Shown here piece by piece: positions 6,818 to 12,055 of a stretch of DNA of 35,484 bases (positions are counted from its first letter, which is position 1; each line of letters starts with the position of its first letter). Under the pieces are notes generated by a model. The model was not told where the DNA came from. It did not search any database and saw only the letters and a program-made list of their open reading frames with translations. This DNA comes from a virus. A program made the position numbers and the translations under genes. The stretch spans positions 1 to 35,484 of IMG/VR virus record IMGVR_UViG_3300032291_002344; one strand, 5' to 3'.

Positions 6818-7115
6818 CGTCCTGCTTGAAGCACACAATCTGATAACAGGGGACAGGCACAACGCTTACGCTCACCCGTTAGAGGATTACACACAAACCC
6901 GCGACATCTTTGAGGCACTCTGCGGGGTGTCCCTCACGGTAGAGCAAGCCATCTTGTTCATGGTGTCAGTCAAACTCTCACGTCTTAGGACAGCAATGAG
7001 TGAAGGCAGATGGGCGCATGACACTGTCGTAGATACCGCAGGCTACATTGGTTGCCTCGCGATGGTGTATGACAAGAAAGGTATGGTCGGCAATGGTGCA
7101 GAAAGGCGAGCGTAA
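6792..7115 (+). CDS. Conserved phage protein, DUF6378-like
   Basis: A 107-residue protein. The start is ATG 6792, preceded by GGAGGA at about 6777-6782; a GTG further upstream is less likely. The sequence pattern is LLEAHNLITGDRHNAYAHPLEDYTQTRDIFEAL, then LTVEQAILFMVSVKLSRL and DTVVDTAGYIGCLAMV. It matches small all-helical phage proteins in the DUF6378 style. Helical proteins with conserved E, D and H residues like this recall the MazG/HD-like nucleotide hydrolase group, but catalytic function is unproven. It overlaps the genes on both sides. Confidence 0.7.
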   Translation: MRHETKGADVLLEAHNLITGDRHNAYAHPLEDYTQTRDIFEALCGVSLTVEQAILFMVSVKLSRLRTAMSEGRWAHDTVVDTAGYIGCLAMVYDKKGMVGNGAERRA

Positions 7116-7191
7116 ACCATGTCCGTGTGACTTCCCGATTGGGAGAACACCCCTTGTGTGTGGTAAACCTGAAGAAGATGACGACGACTGA
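7093..7191 (+). CDS. Possible 32-residue Cys-rich micro-protein
   Basis: A short frame starts at ATG 7093 inside the end of the previous gene. It reads MVQKGERKPCPCDFPIG and ends with four aspartates, containing a CPC pair and a third Cys (LVCGK). The spacing suggests metal binding, and it fills the gap between two well-supported genes with small overlaps on both sides. There is no strong ribosome site. It is too short to be sure and may be a chance frame. Confidence 0.35.
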   Translation: MVQKGERKPCPCDFPIGRTPLVCGKPEEDDDD

Positions 7192-7375
7192 TGACTTCCC
7201 GAATGGTAACTGTGTCCACCCGTGCGGGCATATGGGTATCTGTGACCATTGCGGGACAGTCAGTAAAGCGGTTGCCATGTGGACGGACTTTGAGATAGAT
7301 GGCTGTGAATGTCTCTGTCATAAGGCAAGAAAACTATTTGTTGGTACTACAAAGAAAACTAAGGGGCGCAAGTGA
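7178..7375 (+). CDS. Small Cys/His-rich zinc-binding protein
   Basis: A 65-residue protein read from ATG 7178; an upstream GTG would add 17 unlikely residues. Its Cys and His residues (NCVHPCGHMGICDHCG and CECLCHK) form two CxxC-like pairs flanked by His and would bind one or two zinc ions. The C-terminus is Lys-rich. It overlaps the WhiB start by four bases (GTGA). The pattern is that of a small zinc-finger or treble-clef protein. Role unknown, possibly transcription or nucleic-acid binding next to WhiB. Confidence 0.6.
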   Translation: MTTTDDFPNGNCVHPCGHMGICDHCGTVSKAVAMWTDFEIDGCECLCHKARKLFVGTTKKTKGRK

Positions 7376-7626
7376 GAGAGTTAGAGTTGGGTTGGTATGA
7401 CCGTGCGCGATGCAAAGGTATGGACGCGAAGATATTTTTCCCTGATATACCTGCTGGGTTGAACCATCGCGGTGTGTTTGATGAGGCGGTGAAGGTGTGC
7501 GGGCTGTGCTCGGTGCGCCGTGAGTGCTTGACTCTTGCTATGCAGGCGGAGACGAATGACATTCGCAGGTATGGGGTGTTCGGTGGCAAGACCCCACGTC
7601 AGCGCGATGCGATTGCGGGTAAATAA
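7372..7626 (+). CDS. whiB: WhiB-family iron-sulfur transcription regulator
   Basis: An 84-residue protein with the complete WhiB signature. WYDRARC gives Cys14, VCGLC gives Cys43 and Cys46, and ECLTLA gives Cys52. These four cysteines bind a [4Fe-4S] cluster. The turn normally written G-(V/I)-W-G-G is GVFGG here at 68-72, and a basic tail follows (RQRD). WhiB proteins occur in actinobacteria and their phages, where they bind the primary sigma factor and change promoter choice. This is the strongest host marker in the window. The start is GTG 7372. It is the last rightward gene before the convergent terminator. Confidence 0.92.
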   Translation: MRELELGWYDRARCKGMDAKIFFPDIPAGLNHRGVFDEAVKVCGLCSVRRECLTLAMQAETNDIRRYGVFGGKTPRQRDAIAGK

Positions 7627-7677
7627 AAAGTAGCCCTGCTCTACCACAGGAAGGGGAAACCGTGGGAGCAAGGCTAC
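7622..7677 (-). terminator. Intrinsic terminator of the leftward cassette
   Basis: A 12-bp stem (GTAGCCCTGCTC at 7630-7641 against GAGCAAGGCTAC at 7666-7677, one mismatch) encloses a 24-base loop with further pairing. On the leftward strand it is followed by CTTTTTATTT, a proper U-tract. It sits 16 bases past the stop of the leftward gene ending at 7694. It may also stop rightward transcription after whiB, though no U-tract follows on that side. Confidence 0.85.
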
Positions 7678-7693
7678 TCGGACTGTAATACTA

Positions 7694-8020
7694 TCAGACT
7701 TGGGTGTAGTACAACTTCCACCCGTCACATGCGTCACTGTTCATGGCGCAATGCTTCGCTGTTTGCTCGGACTGAAAACGCCGTGCCTTTGCTTTATCTA
7801 ATGACCAACAGTTGTCTGTTGTCTTGGCGGTGGCGATGTGTCTGCCTGTCCAGTATTTATCTATTGACGGGTGCTTGCCACAACGCTTGACCACCCACGT
7901 GTAGGTAGGCAAGGGCTGTGTTGTTGGGTGGTTCTTCCTGTCGTAAGGCTTGACCCTGCGGTACACGGTGAGTGCGATGTCAATGCTTGGTCGGTTGAGT
8001 ATCCACTTACTTAGTTTCAT
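7694..8020 (-). CDS. Small basic hypothetical protein
   Basis: A 108-residue protein, the last of the leftward cassette. It begins MKLSKWILNRPSIDIALTVYRR. It has many Lys and Arg, several Trp, and three Cys (Cys47, CW, HCAMNSDAC). The basic character and the aromatic residues would fit nucleic-acid or membrane-surface binding. The start has a good ribosome site in the shared cassette (GGAGACCGCCAATG). It overlaps the next upstream gene by 14 bases. No family recognised. Confidence 0.7.
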   Translation of the reverse strand: MKLSKWILNRPSIDIALTVYRRVKPYDRKNHPTTQPLPTYTWVVKRCGKHPSIDKYWTGRHIATAKTTDNCWSLDKAKARRFQSEQTAKHCAMNSDACDGWKLYYTQV

Positions 8021-8168
8021 TGGCGGTCTCCTCGTACTGTAGCCAGTCGTTGATGAGTACTGTCCAACCCCAACGCTTGCGTAGTATCTCTACTACCTCG
8101 CGTGCTGTTGGTTCGTTGGTGATGTTGTGATGTACCCATTCTTCCAAGATGTCTGATGTAGTTCTCAT
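8007..8168 (-). CDS. Small acidic helical protein, 53 residues
   Basis: A frame of 53 residues (MRTTSDILEEWVHHNITNE at the start) lies between two well-supported leftward genes and overlaps both: ATGA with the gene upstream and 14 bases with the one downstream. The composition is helical, with acidic and aromatic residues (KRWGWTVLINDWLQYEE). Nothing is recognised. Its complete fit in the tiled cassette makes it a likely gene. Confidence 0.6.
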   Translation of the reverse strand: MRTTSDILEEWVHHNITNEPTAREVVEILRKRWGWTVLINDWLQYEETANETK

Positions 8169-8563
8169 TCGGATACCGCGTCTTGTAGTTCTTCAATCAC
8201 TTCAATGATTTGCTGTTGGGTTAGGTGCTTGCTCATCTCGTGGACAAGCCAGTCCACAGGGTCATGCAGTCTGCGTGCCATGCCATCTATCAGTTGGTAC
8301 TGTGTGTCACCCATTGGTATGCGGTTCATTGCTTGCAAGCCCAACGTAAAACGGTCAGTCAGTTTGTCTGTGCCTTCAAGGTATTCACCGTCACCTTGAT
8401 AGTCGCTTTCCCATTGGTCATAACTCTCGTTGTAGACCGTGCCATAGGGGAAGAAACCTTCTTCGTTCTCTGTGTCGTGATACCACAAGTCAAGACTGCT
8501 GTCGTAAGTCACGATGTAATGGTGCTGTCTGACTGTCTCTAAGTTCAGGTCATAGATTTTCAT
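8165..8563 (-). CDS. Acidic hypothetical protein
   Basis: A 132-residue strongly acidic protein. The first 65 residues are rich in Asp, Glu, Tyr and Trp (VTYDSSLDLWYHDTENEEG, DQWESDYQGDGEYLEG). The rest is helical (DPVDWLVHEMSKHLTQQQI) with an acidic end. The dense acidic surface and aromatic residues may mimic DNA or bind a positively charged host protein. The ribosome site AAAAGGAGACAGCGCAATG belongs to a set shared with neighbours. No family recognised. Confidence 0.75.
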   Translation of the reverse strand: MKIYDLNLETVRQHHYIVTYDSSLDLWYHDTENEEGFFPYGTVYNESYDQWESDYQGDGEYLEGTDKLTDRFTLGLQAMNRIPMGDTQYQLIDGMARRLHDPVDWLVHEMSKHLTQQQIIEVIEELQDAVSE

Positions 8564-8790
8564 TGCGCTGTCTCCTTTTGTTCAATCGTGAATAATAAAT
8601 TCTTAGAACCGTAGTTCCATTCGTCTTCTTTGTATATTGCGAGACTGATATTCCCATTTACTTGTGTTACTTCAATCACGTATTCCATTAGCGAAACCCA
8701 TTGCTCTGTGTCTTGGTTGTTGAGAGATACTTCGTGACCTATCTTTATTTTGTTTTCACCTTCAAGAAAACTTATTGTCTTCATGCTCAT
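8560..8790 (-). CDS. Small beta-rich hypothetical protein
   Basis: A 76-residue protein with alternating hydrophobic strands (ISFLEGENKIKIGHEVSL, VIEVTQVNGNISLAIYK, NLLFTIEQ), so probably a small beta barrel or sandwich. It starts at ATG 8790 with the repeated ribosome cassette AAGGAGACAGCCAATG, and a second ATG follows two codons later. It overlaps the downstream start (ATGA) and the upstream gene by 29 bases. Its DNA is richer in A and T than most of the cassette. No function can be given. Confidence 0.7.
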   Translation of the reverse strand: MSMKTISFLEGENKIKIGHEVSLNNQDTEQWVSLMEYVIEVTQVNGNISLAIYKEDEWNYGSKNLLFTIEQKETAQ

Positions 8791-8968
8791 TGGCTGTCTC
8801 CTTGTCTTTCATGCCCTGCTCAATAAGAAACTGGGCTTGGTTGAGTTGCTCTAACATTCCGAATGTTTGCATTGGGCGTAGTTCTCCCTGTCTTACGCCC
8901 TCGCTTAGTAAGAACCGTAAGTCCTCAAAGCCTCGGATAATTTCTGCGCGGATAGTTTCCTTAGTCAT
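8762..8968 (-). CDS. Small helical hypothetical protein
   Basis: The preferred start is ATG 8968, preceded by AAGGGGGAATAG; a longer frame from 9013 would add 15 residues and run into the upstream gene. The 68-residue product is helical throughout (ETIRAEIIRGFEDLRFLLSEGV, MLEQLNQAQFLIEQGM) with an acidic tail. It might form a small helical bundle or a partner for a larger protein. No family is recognised. Confidence 0.7.
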   Translation of the reverse strand: MTKETIRAEIIRGFEDLRFLLSEGVRQGELRPMQTFGMLEQLNQAQFLIEQGMKDKETANEHEDNKFS

Positions 8969-8970
8969 TT

Positions 8971-9144
8971 CTATTCCCCCTTGTATGTTGCTTCCAGTGT
9001 TCGCTCTGAACACCCGATAACTCTTGCGTCATTTCCTGTTGTGATGTAGTCCATGCCACACACCCCATCGTGTTCGTCGCTGTATGTCTCTATTGCTAGT
9101 ACGAGAGTTACCTCTACTAGTTTTGTTGTTGCTAATGCTTTCAT
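8971..9144 (-). CDS. Small hypothetical protein, 57 residues
   Basis: The start at ATG 9144 is fixed by the strong site GGAGAACAGC just before it; a longer frame upstream is not needed. The product reads MKALATTKLVEVTLVLAIETY then an acidic turn, GVCGMDYITTGNDARVIGC and a helical end. The two Cys may pair or bind metal. It is probably a small alpha/beta domain. The leader sequence is identical to that of the gene starting at 9891. No function is known. Confidence 0.65.
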   Translation of the reverse strand: MKALATTKLVEVTLVLAIETYSDEHDGVCGMDYITTGNDARVIGCSERTLEATYKGE

Positions 9145-9175
9145 TGCTGTTCTCCTTGTTTGTTGGTTGTTTGTT

Positions 9176-9559
9176 TTATATTGAAATATGTATCTCAAAC
9201 TCATCTTTGTTCATGTAATCAAACACATCTCTTGCCACATCCTCGGCATCGTCTTCGTCCTCTGCTTCAACACAAACTCTGCTGATAACCGTGACCAAGA
9301 ACTCATCATCGTCATCAAACTCCTCTGTGATTTCGCACTGAACAAACTGCTCTGTTAGCGCATCATCTTTGTATAGGTTCCACGCTTTCCAACAGTCCTC
9401 GTGTAGTTCCTCTTCAACTAGTTCAACATCATCAAACTCAAAGTCTCTTGCGGTGTACCAATCGCCATAGAACTCTTGTTTCATTCGGGCTACTGCTTCC
9501 ACTTCTGACTTCGCGTGTATCTTTTCTAAGTTCCAAACCGAAACCGAGTACTTGTTCAT
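9176..9559 (-). CDS. Highly acidic hypothetical protein, DNA-mimic candidate
   Basis: The start is ATG 9559 with GGGAGAA upstream. Of 127 residues, 39 are Asp or Glu against 11 Lys or Arg, giving a net charge near -28. Acidic runs lie at FDDVELVEEELHED, EEFDDDDEFL and EAEDEDDAEDV. The N-terminal part (KYSVSVWNLEKIHAKSEVEAVARM) resembles small host or phage proteins that adopt a ferredoxin-like fold. Such highly acidic, compact proteins in early phage cassettes often mimic DNA and inhibit restriction enzymes, nucleoid proteins or polymerase. That is an inference from charge and place only. Confidence 0.72.
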   Translation of the reverse strand: MNKYSVSVWNLEKIHAKSEVEAVARMKQEFYGDWYTARDFEFDDVELVEEELHEDCWKAWNLYKDDALTEQFVQCEITEEFDDDDEFLVTVISRVCVEAEDEDDAEDVARDVFDYMNKDEFEIHISI

Positions 9560-9891
9560 TCTTCTTCTCCCTTTATGTAGCCGAGCGGATACCATTCGTC
9601 ACCGCATTCAGCACAGGTATAGCCATCGGGGTATCCCTCTTCGTATGCTGGTTGTGATGATGCTCCTTTGTTTCTTGGTTCGTTAGCGCATTGAAAACAA
9701 ACCAAACCCCCCTCATCTAAAGAGATACCGATTGCCCCCTCTTCTGGTGGACAGTCTGAATATGGGTTCTCATTACCTTCGTTGTCTTCACGCCCACACC
9801 AGTTGAATATCGCAACCTGTGTTTCGTGTGTTAGGTCAGCCATTTCGCCCCAACTATATGAGCGTTGGCTTGGGTCTATGTCTTGCTTCAT
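9556..9891 (-). CDS. Acidic Cys-rich hypothetical protein
   Basis: A 111-residue acidic protein with two Cys pairs late in the sequence: CFQCANEP and CAECGDEWYP, each CxxC, which could share one zinc. Two more Cys lie earlier (NWCGRED, SDCPP). The remainder is polar with conserved-looking Trp and Asn. Its start carries the AAGGAGAACAGCAATG cassette, and the promoter at 9922-9950 lies directly upstream. It overlaps the downstream start by four bases. It is probably a zinc-ribbon-like protein; function unknown. Confidence 0.7.
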   Translation of the reverse strand: MKQDIDPSQRSYSWGEMADLTHETQVAIFNWCGREDNEGNENPYSDCPPEEGAIGISLDEGGLVCFQCANEPRNKGASSQPAYEEGYPDGYTCAECGDEWYPLGYIKGEEE

Positions 9892-9921
9892 TGCTGTTCT
9901 CCTTCGTTGTTGTTATGTTCT

Positions 9922-9950
9922 ACCGTAGTACGAATACTATTAGATGTCAA
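9922..9950 (-). promoter_or_regulatory. Leftward promoter with adjacent inverted repeat
   Basis: On the leftward strand TTGACA (9945-9950) is separated by 17 bases from TACGGT (9922-9927). Just upstream of the -35 lies the palindrome AGGAC-A-GTCCT (9950-9960), a possible operator. It would drive the genes from 9891 down to 7694. The -10 element is weak. Confidence 0.55.
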
Positions 9951-9967
9951 GGACTGTCCTCTCTATC

Positions 9968-9992
9968 GTGGGTGTCGGGGACTTGAACCCCG
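9968..9992 (-). other. tRNA 3'-end-like sequence (T-arm plus acceptor strand)
   Basis: On the leftward strand the segment CGGGGTTCAAGTCCCCG (9976-9992) is a perfect T-arm: 5-bp stem and a TTCAAGT loop. It is followed by ACACCCAC (9968-9975), which has the length of a 7-base acceptor strand plus a C discriminator, the discriminator typical of tRNA-His. No matching 5' half or D-arm exists in the flanking 60 bases, so it is not a full tRNA gene. It could be a tRNA relic, an attachment-site core or a structural mimic. Confidence 0.5.
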
Positions 9993-10016
9993 ATGTCTGC
10001 CAGTCACCCGACCTAC

Positions 10017-10202
10017 CTACTCCGTTACTTTGATGTCGCTCGGCTCAAACATGATGTCGTCACCGAACCTTCCGTTCGTGTCCATGATTGCCACAAAGAC
10101 GAAGTCTCCCTCGTCATCTGCTCCGATGTTTGTGATAGTGCCAGCCCGACCACAGTATGCATGTAGTGGATTGACTACTGTCACCTTGTCTCCTTCTTTC
10201 AT
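10017..10202 (-). CDS. Small KOW/SH3-like hypothetical protein
   Basis: A 61-residue protein beginning MKEGDKVTVVNPLHAYCGRAGTITNIG. Its opening G-D-x-V-x-V followed by G-x-x-G-x-I is the KOW-like pattern found in small beta-barrel domains of ribosomal and transcription proteins. The C-terminal part is acidic. It has the best ribosome-binding site in the window (AGGAGGTGAG) and a consensus promoter upstream at 10236-10264, so it should be strongly expressed. It ends just before the tRNA-like sequence. A nucleic-acid or transcription-complex target is plausible. Confidence 0.75.
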   Translation of the reverse strand: MKEGDKVTVVNPLHAYCGRAGTITNIGADDEGDFVFVAIMDTNGRFGDDIMFEPSDIKVTE

Positions 10203-10235
10203 TTGCTCACCTCCTCTCCCCTTTGCTTGTTACTA

Positions 10236-10264
10236 AGTGTATCACACATCATTGTCCCTGTCAA
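10236..10264 (-). promoter_or_regulatory. Strong leftward sigma70-type promoter
   Basis: On the leftward strand TTGACA (10259-10264), a 17-base spacer and TACACT (10236-10241). The -35 sits in a 13-base sequence, GACTTGACAGGGA, repeated exactly at the promoter at 11622-11649. It lies upstream of the gene at 10017-10202, which has an AGGAGG ribosome site. Confidence 0.8.
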
Positions 10265-10274
10265 GTCTAAGCGC

Positions 10275-10290
10275 TGTGAAATATGTCACA
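10275..10290. promoter_or_regulatory. CRP/GlxR-like palindrome
   Basis: TGTGA-AATATG-TCACA is a perfect match to the TGTGA-N6-TCACA form bound by CRP-type regulators such as GlxR of actinobacteria. Its centre lies about 53 bases before the likely start of the leftward promoter at 10236-10264, near but not exactly at a classical activator position. Binding is inferred from the sequence alone. Confidence 0.5.
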
Positions 10291-10317
10291 CCCTCTAATC
10301 CTTACCTGTCATCAAAC

Positions 10318-10346
10318 CGAACACCTGTTCGCCAAACATATGTTCG
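10318..10346. promoter_or_regulatory. Two tandem LexA-like (SOS box) palindromes
   Basis: CGAAC-ACCT-GTTCG at 10318-10331 is a perfect inverted repeat of the form CGAAC-N4-GTTCG, the core of LexA boxes in actinobacteria and Bacillus. A second copy with one mismatch, CAAAC-ATAT-GTTCG, follows at 10333-10346, 15 bases apart centre to centre. They sit between leftward genes, upstream of the strong leftward promoter. A phage repressor could use the same sequence. Confidence 0.6.
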
Positions 10347-10355
10347 CCTGATATA

Positions 10356-10547
10356 TCACGAGATGAGAACTCCTGTCGCTTCATGCCATGCTTCACCAGC
10401 ACCCACTGTTGGGCGTACCTTGTAATCAAGGTTGCCGTACCTGTTGCGAGCGTCAAGGATTTCCACCTCAAATGTGAGTGCTGTTCCTGCTACTCGTAAC
10501 TGTCCACGCTTGCCGATGTTTAGTGCTAGTTCTTGTGCTGTTGCCAT
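10356..10547 (-). CDS. Small beta-rich hypothetical protein
   Basis: A 63-residue protein, MATAQELALNIGKRGQLRV followed by alternating strands (LTFEVEILDARNRYGNLDYKV) and ending GVLIS. It looks like a small beta barrel, perhaps an SH3- or OB-like fold, with a basic surface. It starts at an ATG overlapping the stop of the upstream gene (TAATG) and ends near the tandem LexA-like boxes, so it is the last gene of its block. No function can be given. Confidence 0.68.
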   Translation of the reverse strand: MATAQELALNIGKRGQLRVAGTALTFEVEILDARNRYGNLDYKVRPTVGAGEAWHEATGVLIS

Positions 10548-10804
10548 TAGTAATTACCCCAATCGTAGTTGTCGTTTTTGTGTGCGGTTTCCTCTGAACA
10601 AACCCCAATCACCCGTAGGTTTTCTCCGTCAATAATGCGACTACATTTCTCGCAAAGATAAGTCTGCTCATCCCAATCCCCATAAAGGGTTGGCGAAACT
10701 ATTTCACCAGTTTTTAGACAAGCGTAGAAACCTTCGTAGTTTGGTTGGTTGCCACATAAGCATTGAAACCAGTCTGTAGTTCCGTCTATAAATTGTGTTT
10801 CCAT
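10547..10804 (-). CDS. Small Cys-rich hypothetical protein
   Basis: An 85-residue acidic protein with CLC near residue 15-17, another Cys about 13 residues on, CEKC in the middle (TYLCEKCSRIID) and a final VCSEE. The CxC and CxxC pairs separated by about 35 residues could bind one zinc ion in a ribbon. It starts directly at the end of the upstream gene (TAATG) and overlaps the next start. No domain is recognised. Confidence 0.65.
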   Translation of the reverse strand: METQFIDGTTDWFQCLCGNQPNYEGFYACLKTGEIVSPTLYGDWDEQTYLCEKCSRIIDGENLRVIGVCSEETAHKNDNYDWGNY

Positions 10805-11133
10805 TAGTGTTGTGTCCCTTCGTGTTGTATGGTTTTCTTGATGTCTTCGGGTAGGTCATTCCAAGCAATGCGCTTGTATGCCATGCGGTAACGAAAGTTC
10901 GCCATATCATGCGCTTTCATCTGTTCCCAACCCCCGTAATTCTGTGGATTTTTACTGCTGTTTAGGTATGTAACCCACTTCTCGCCGTTCTCTGCTGTTT
11001 CTACTGGCAAAACAATGACGGTGTATCGGTCTAAAAACTGTTCGCCACTGTCAAAAGCATCAACGAATATGTCGGGGGCATTTTCTCGCCACCTCATGCC
11101 CGCCTTGCGTATCCCTTGCTTTGTGCTGTTCAT
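10804..11133 (-). CDS. Conserved small phage protein, unknown function
   Basis: A 109-residue basic protein. The segment SGEQFLDRYTVIVLP followed by WVTYLNSSKNPQNYGGWEQMKA and then IAWNDLPEDIKKTIQHE recalls a widespread family of small phage proteins, which share D-R-Y-T-V-(V/I), a substrate-loop-like Asn/Gly stretch and L-P-x-D-(V/I)-x-x-x-(I/V). The family has no known function. It overlaps the genes on both sides by one base (TAATG), which suggests translational coupling. Confidence 0.7.
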   Translation of the reverse strand: MNSTKQGIRKAGMRWRENAPDIFVDAFDSGEQFLDRYTVIVLPVETAENGEKWVTYLNSSKNPQNYGGWEQMKAHDMANFRYRMAYKRIAWNDLPEDIKKTIQHEGTQH

Positions 11134-11300
11134 TAGTTGCCTCGCTTCTTTCGTTCGTTGTCTAGTTTGTATTGGGTTTCTTGTATGTGTCGGTTTCTTG
11201 TGCGCTCTAGGTCAATACCGAGCCACACACAGAGCCAGTGTGAGCCGATTACGGCTAAGAAGAATAAGCCTTCTTTGTTGTCGGTGATGAAGTTCCTCAT
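11133..11300 (-). CDS. Small single-pass membrane protein
   Basis: The start is ATG 11300, preceded by GAGGTGA; a longer frame beginning at 11360 lacks support. The 55-residue product has one hydrophobic stretch (about residues 11-29, EGLFFLAVIGSHWLCVWLGI) and a charged C-terminal tail with many Arg and Lys, predicted to lie in the cytoplasm. It overlaps the neighbouring genes slightly. It could act on the host membrane, for instance in superinfection exclusion, but this is a guess from its layout. Confidence 0.62.
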   Translation of the reverse strand: MRNFITDNKEGLFFLAVIGSHWLCVWLGIDLERTRNRHIQETQYKLDNERKKRGN

Positions 11301-11578
11301 GCTGTCACCTCGCCTGCATACACTGCCACTGCCCCGTCCGTGATGGTTGAAGTAATCCAATGTCCGTGCCAGTTAGCCTTGCATAAATACAATTTGACTG
11401 CTAGTGCGTAGTTGTCGGCTGGCTCTAGTGAATAATCCCACGACATAACAATGCGCTGTGGGTCGTTTCCTTCGTAACGCTGTACCGATATTCTCGTTCC
11501 TCTATGGTTGGTTGGTCCGAGGTATTTGCACCTAATCGCCACCCTTCCGCTTGTTGTTGTCTTGTTGAGTTCTTGCAT
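11297..11578 (-). CDS. Small beta-rich hypothetical protein
   Basis: A 93-residue protein with several strand-like segments (GRVAIRCKYLGPTNHRGTRISV, RIVMSWDYSLEP, ALAVKLYLCKANWHG, VAVYAGEV). The combination of KYLGPTN-x-RGTRI, a Trp-Asp-Tyr strand and an AVKLYL helix resembles small phage proteins of unknown function. The ribosome site AAGGGGAAAC precedes the ATG, and the promoter at 11622-11649 lies just upstream. It would be the first gene of its leftward transcript. Confidence 0.7.
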   Translation of the reverse strand: MQELNKTTTSGRVAIRCKYLGPTNHRGTRISVQRYEGNDPQRIVMSWDYSLEPADNYALAVKLYLCKANWHGHWITSTITDGAVAVYAGEVTA

Positions 11579-11621
11579 TGTTTCCCCTTGCTGTTGTAGT
11601 TGTTGTGTCTAACTGTCTAAC

Positions 11622-11649
11622 ACTATATCTTAGTGTCGCTCCCTGTCAA
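11622..11649 (-). promoter_or_regulatory. Leftward sigma70-type promoter
   Basis: On the leftward strand TTGACA (11644-11649), a 16-base spacer and TATAGT (11622-11627). The 13-base sequence GACTTGACAGGGA around the -35 (11640-11652) is identical to that of the promoter at 10236-10264. It precedes the gene at 11297-11578. A small hairpin with a CGA loop (ACCC/GGGT) lies upstream at 11683-11695. Confidence 0.75.
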
Positions 11650-11696
11650 GTCATGAACTTACGCCGACTAAATCGGTCAGGGATACCCCGAAGGGT

Positions 11697-11960
11697 TTAC
11701 CATTCAGTTTCTGTCAGTGTTTCCCATTCCTTGCCATTCCATTTCTTAGTGACGATTACGGCGACATAGTTCCCGTTATTGAGTTCACGCCCTAGAAGGT
11801 AGTTTCTTTTCTCTGCCCCTAGTTGTGCGTTTTCTTCGGTTGTGCACCTGAGAACATAGAGCGATGAATAGTTACCGCTCAGTAACTCTATGGCGTATGG
11901 GTGCGTTTTGTCTGTGTTTGTTTGCCTGTCTTCTACGCCTTGCCATTCTTCTACTGTCAT
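11697..11960 (-). CDS. Small hypothetical protein, 87 residues
   Basis: This gene is read from ATG 11960, preceded by AAAGGGGAA. The protein has an acidic N-terminus (MTVEEWQGVEDRQTNTDK), a central strand (SSLYVLRCTTEENAQL) and a C-terminal strand-helix (NYVAVIVTKKWNGKEWETL). One Cys only. The end resembles the short W-N-G-(K/R)-x-W repeats of small beta proteins. It lies alone between the promoter at 11622-11649 and the gene upstream. No family is recognised. Confidence 0.68.
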   Translation of the reverse strand: MTVEEWQGVEDRQTNTDKTHPYAIELLSGNYSSLYVLRCTTEENAQLGAEKRNYLLGRELNNGNYVAVIVTKKWNGKEWETLTETEW

Positions 11961-12055
11961 GTGTTCCCCTTTAGTGTTGGTTTATGTTCTGCCCTGTTGG
12001 GCATTGTCCCTAGTCCCGATTGAACGGCACGCCATAAGCGCTAGGGGAATTCGCT

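Noticed and set aside
7630-7677. Terminator for rightward transcription after whiB
   Set aside because: The hairpin is followed by a U-tract only on the leftward strand. It may slow rightward transcripts, but only the leftward terminator is supported.
9968-10040. A complete tRNA gene on the leftward strand
   Set aside because: Only the T-arm and acceptor strand are present. No D-arm, anticodon arm or complementary 5' acceptor strand was found within tRNA length, so it is reported only as a tRNA-end-like element.
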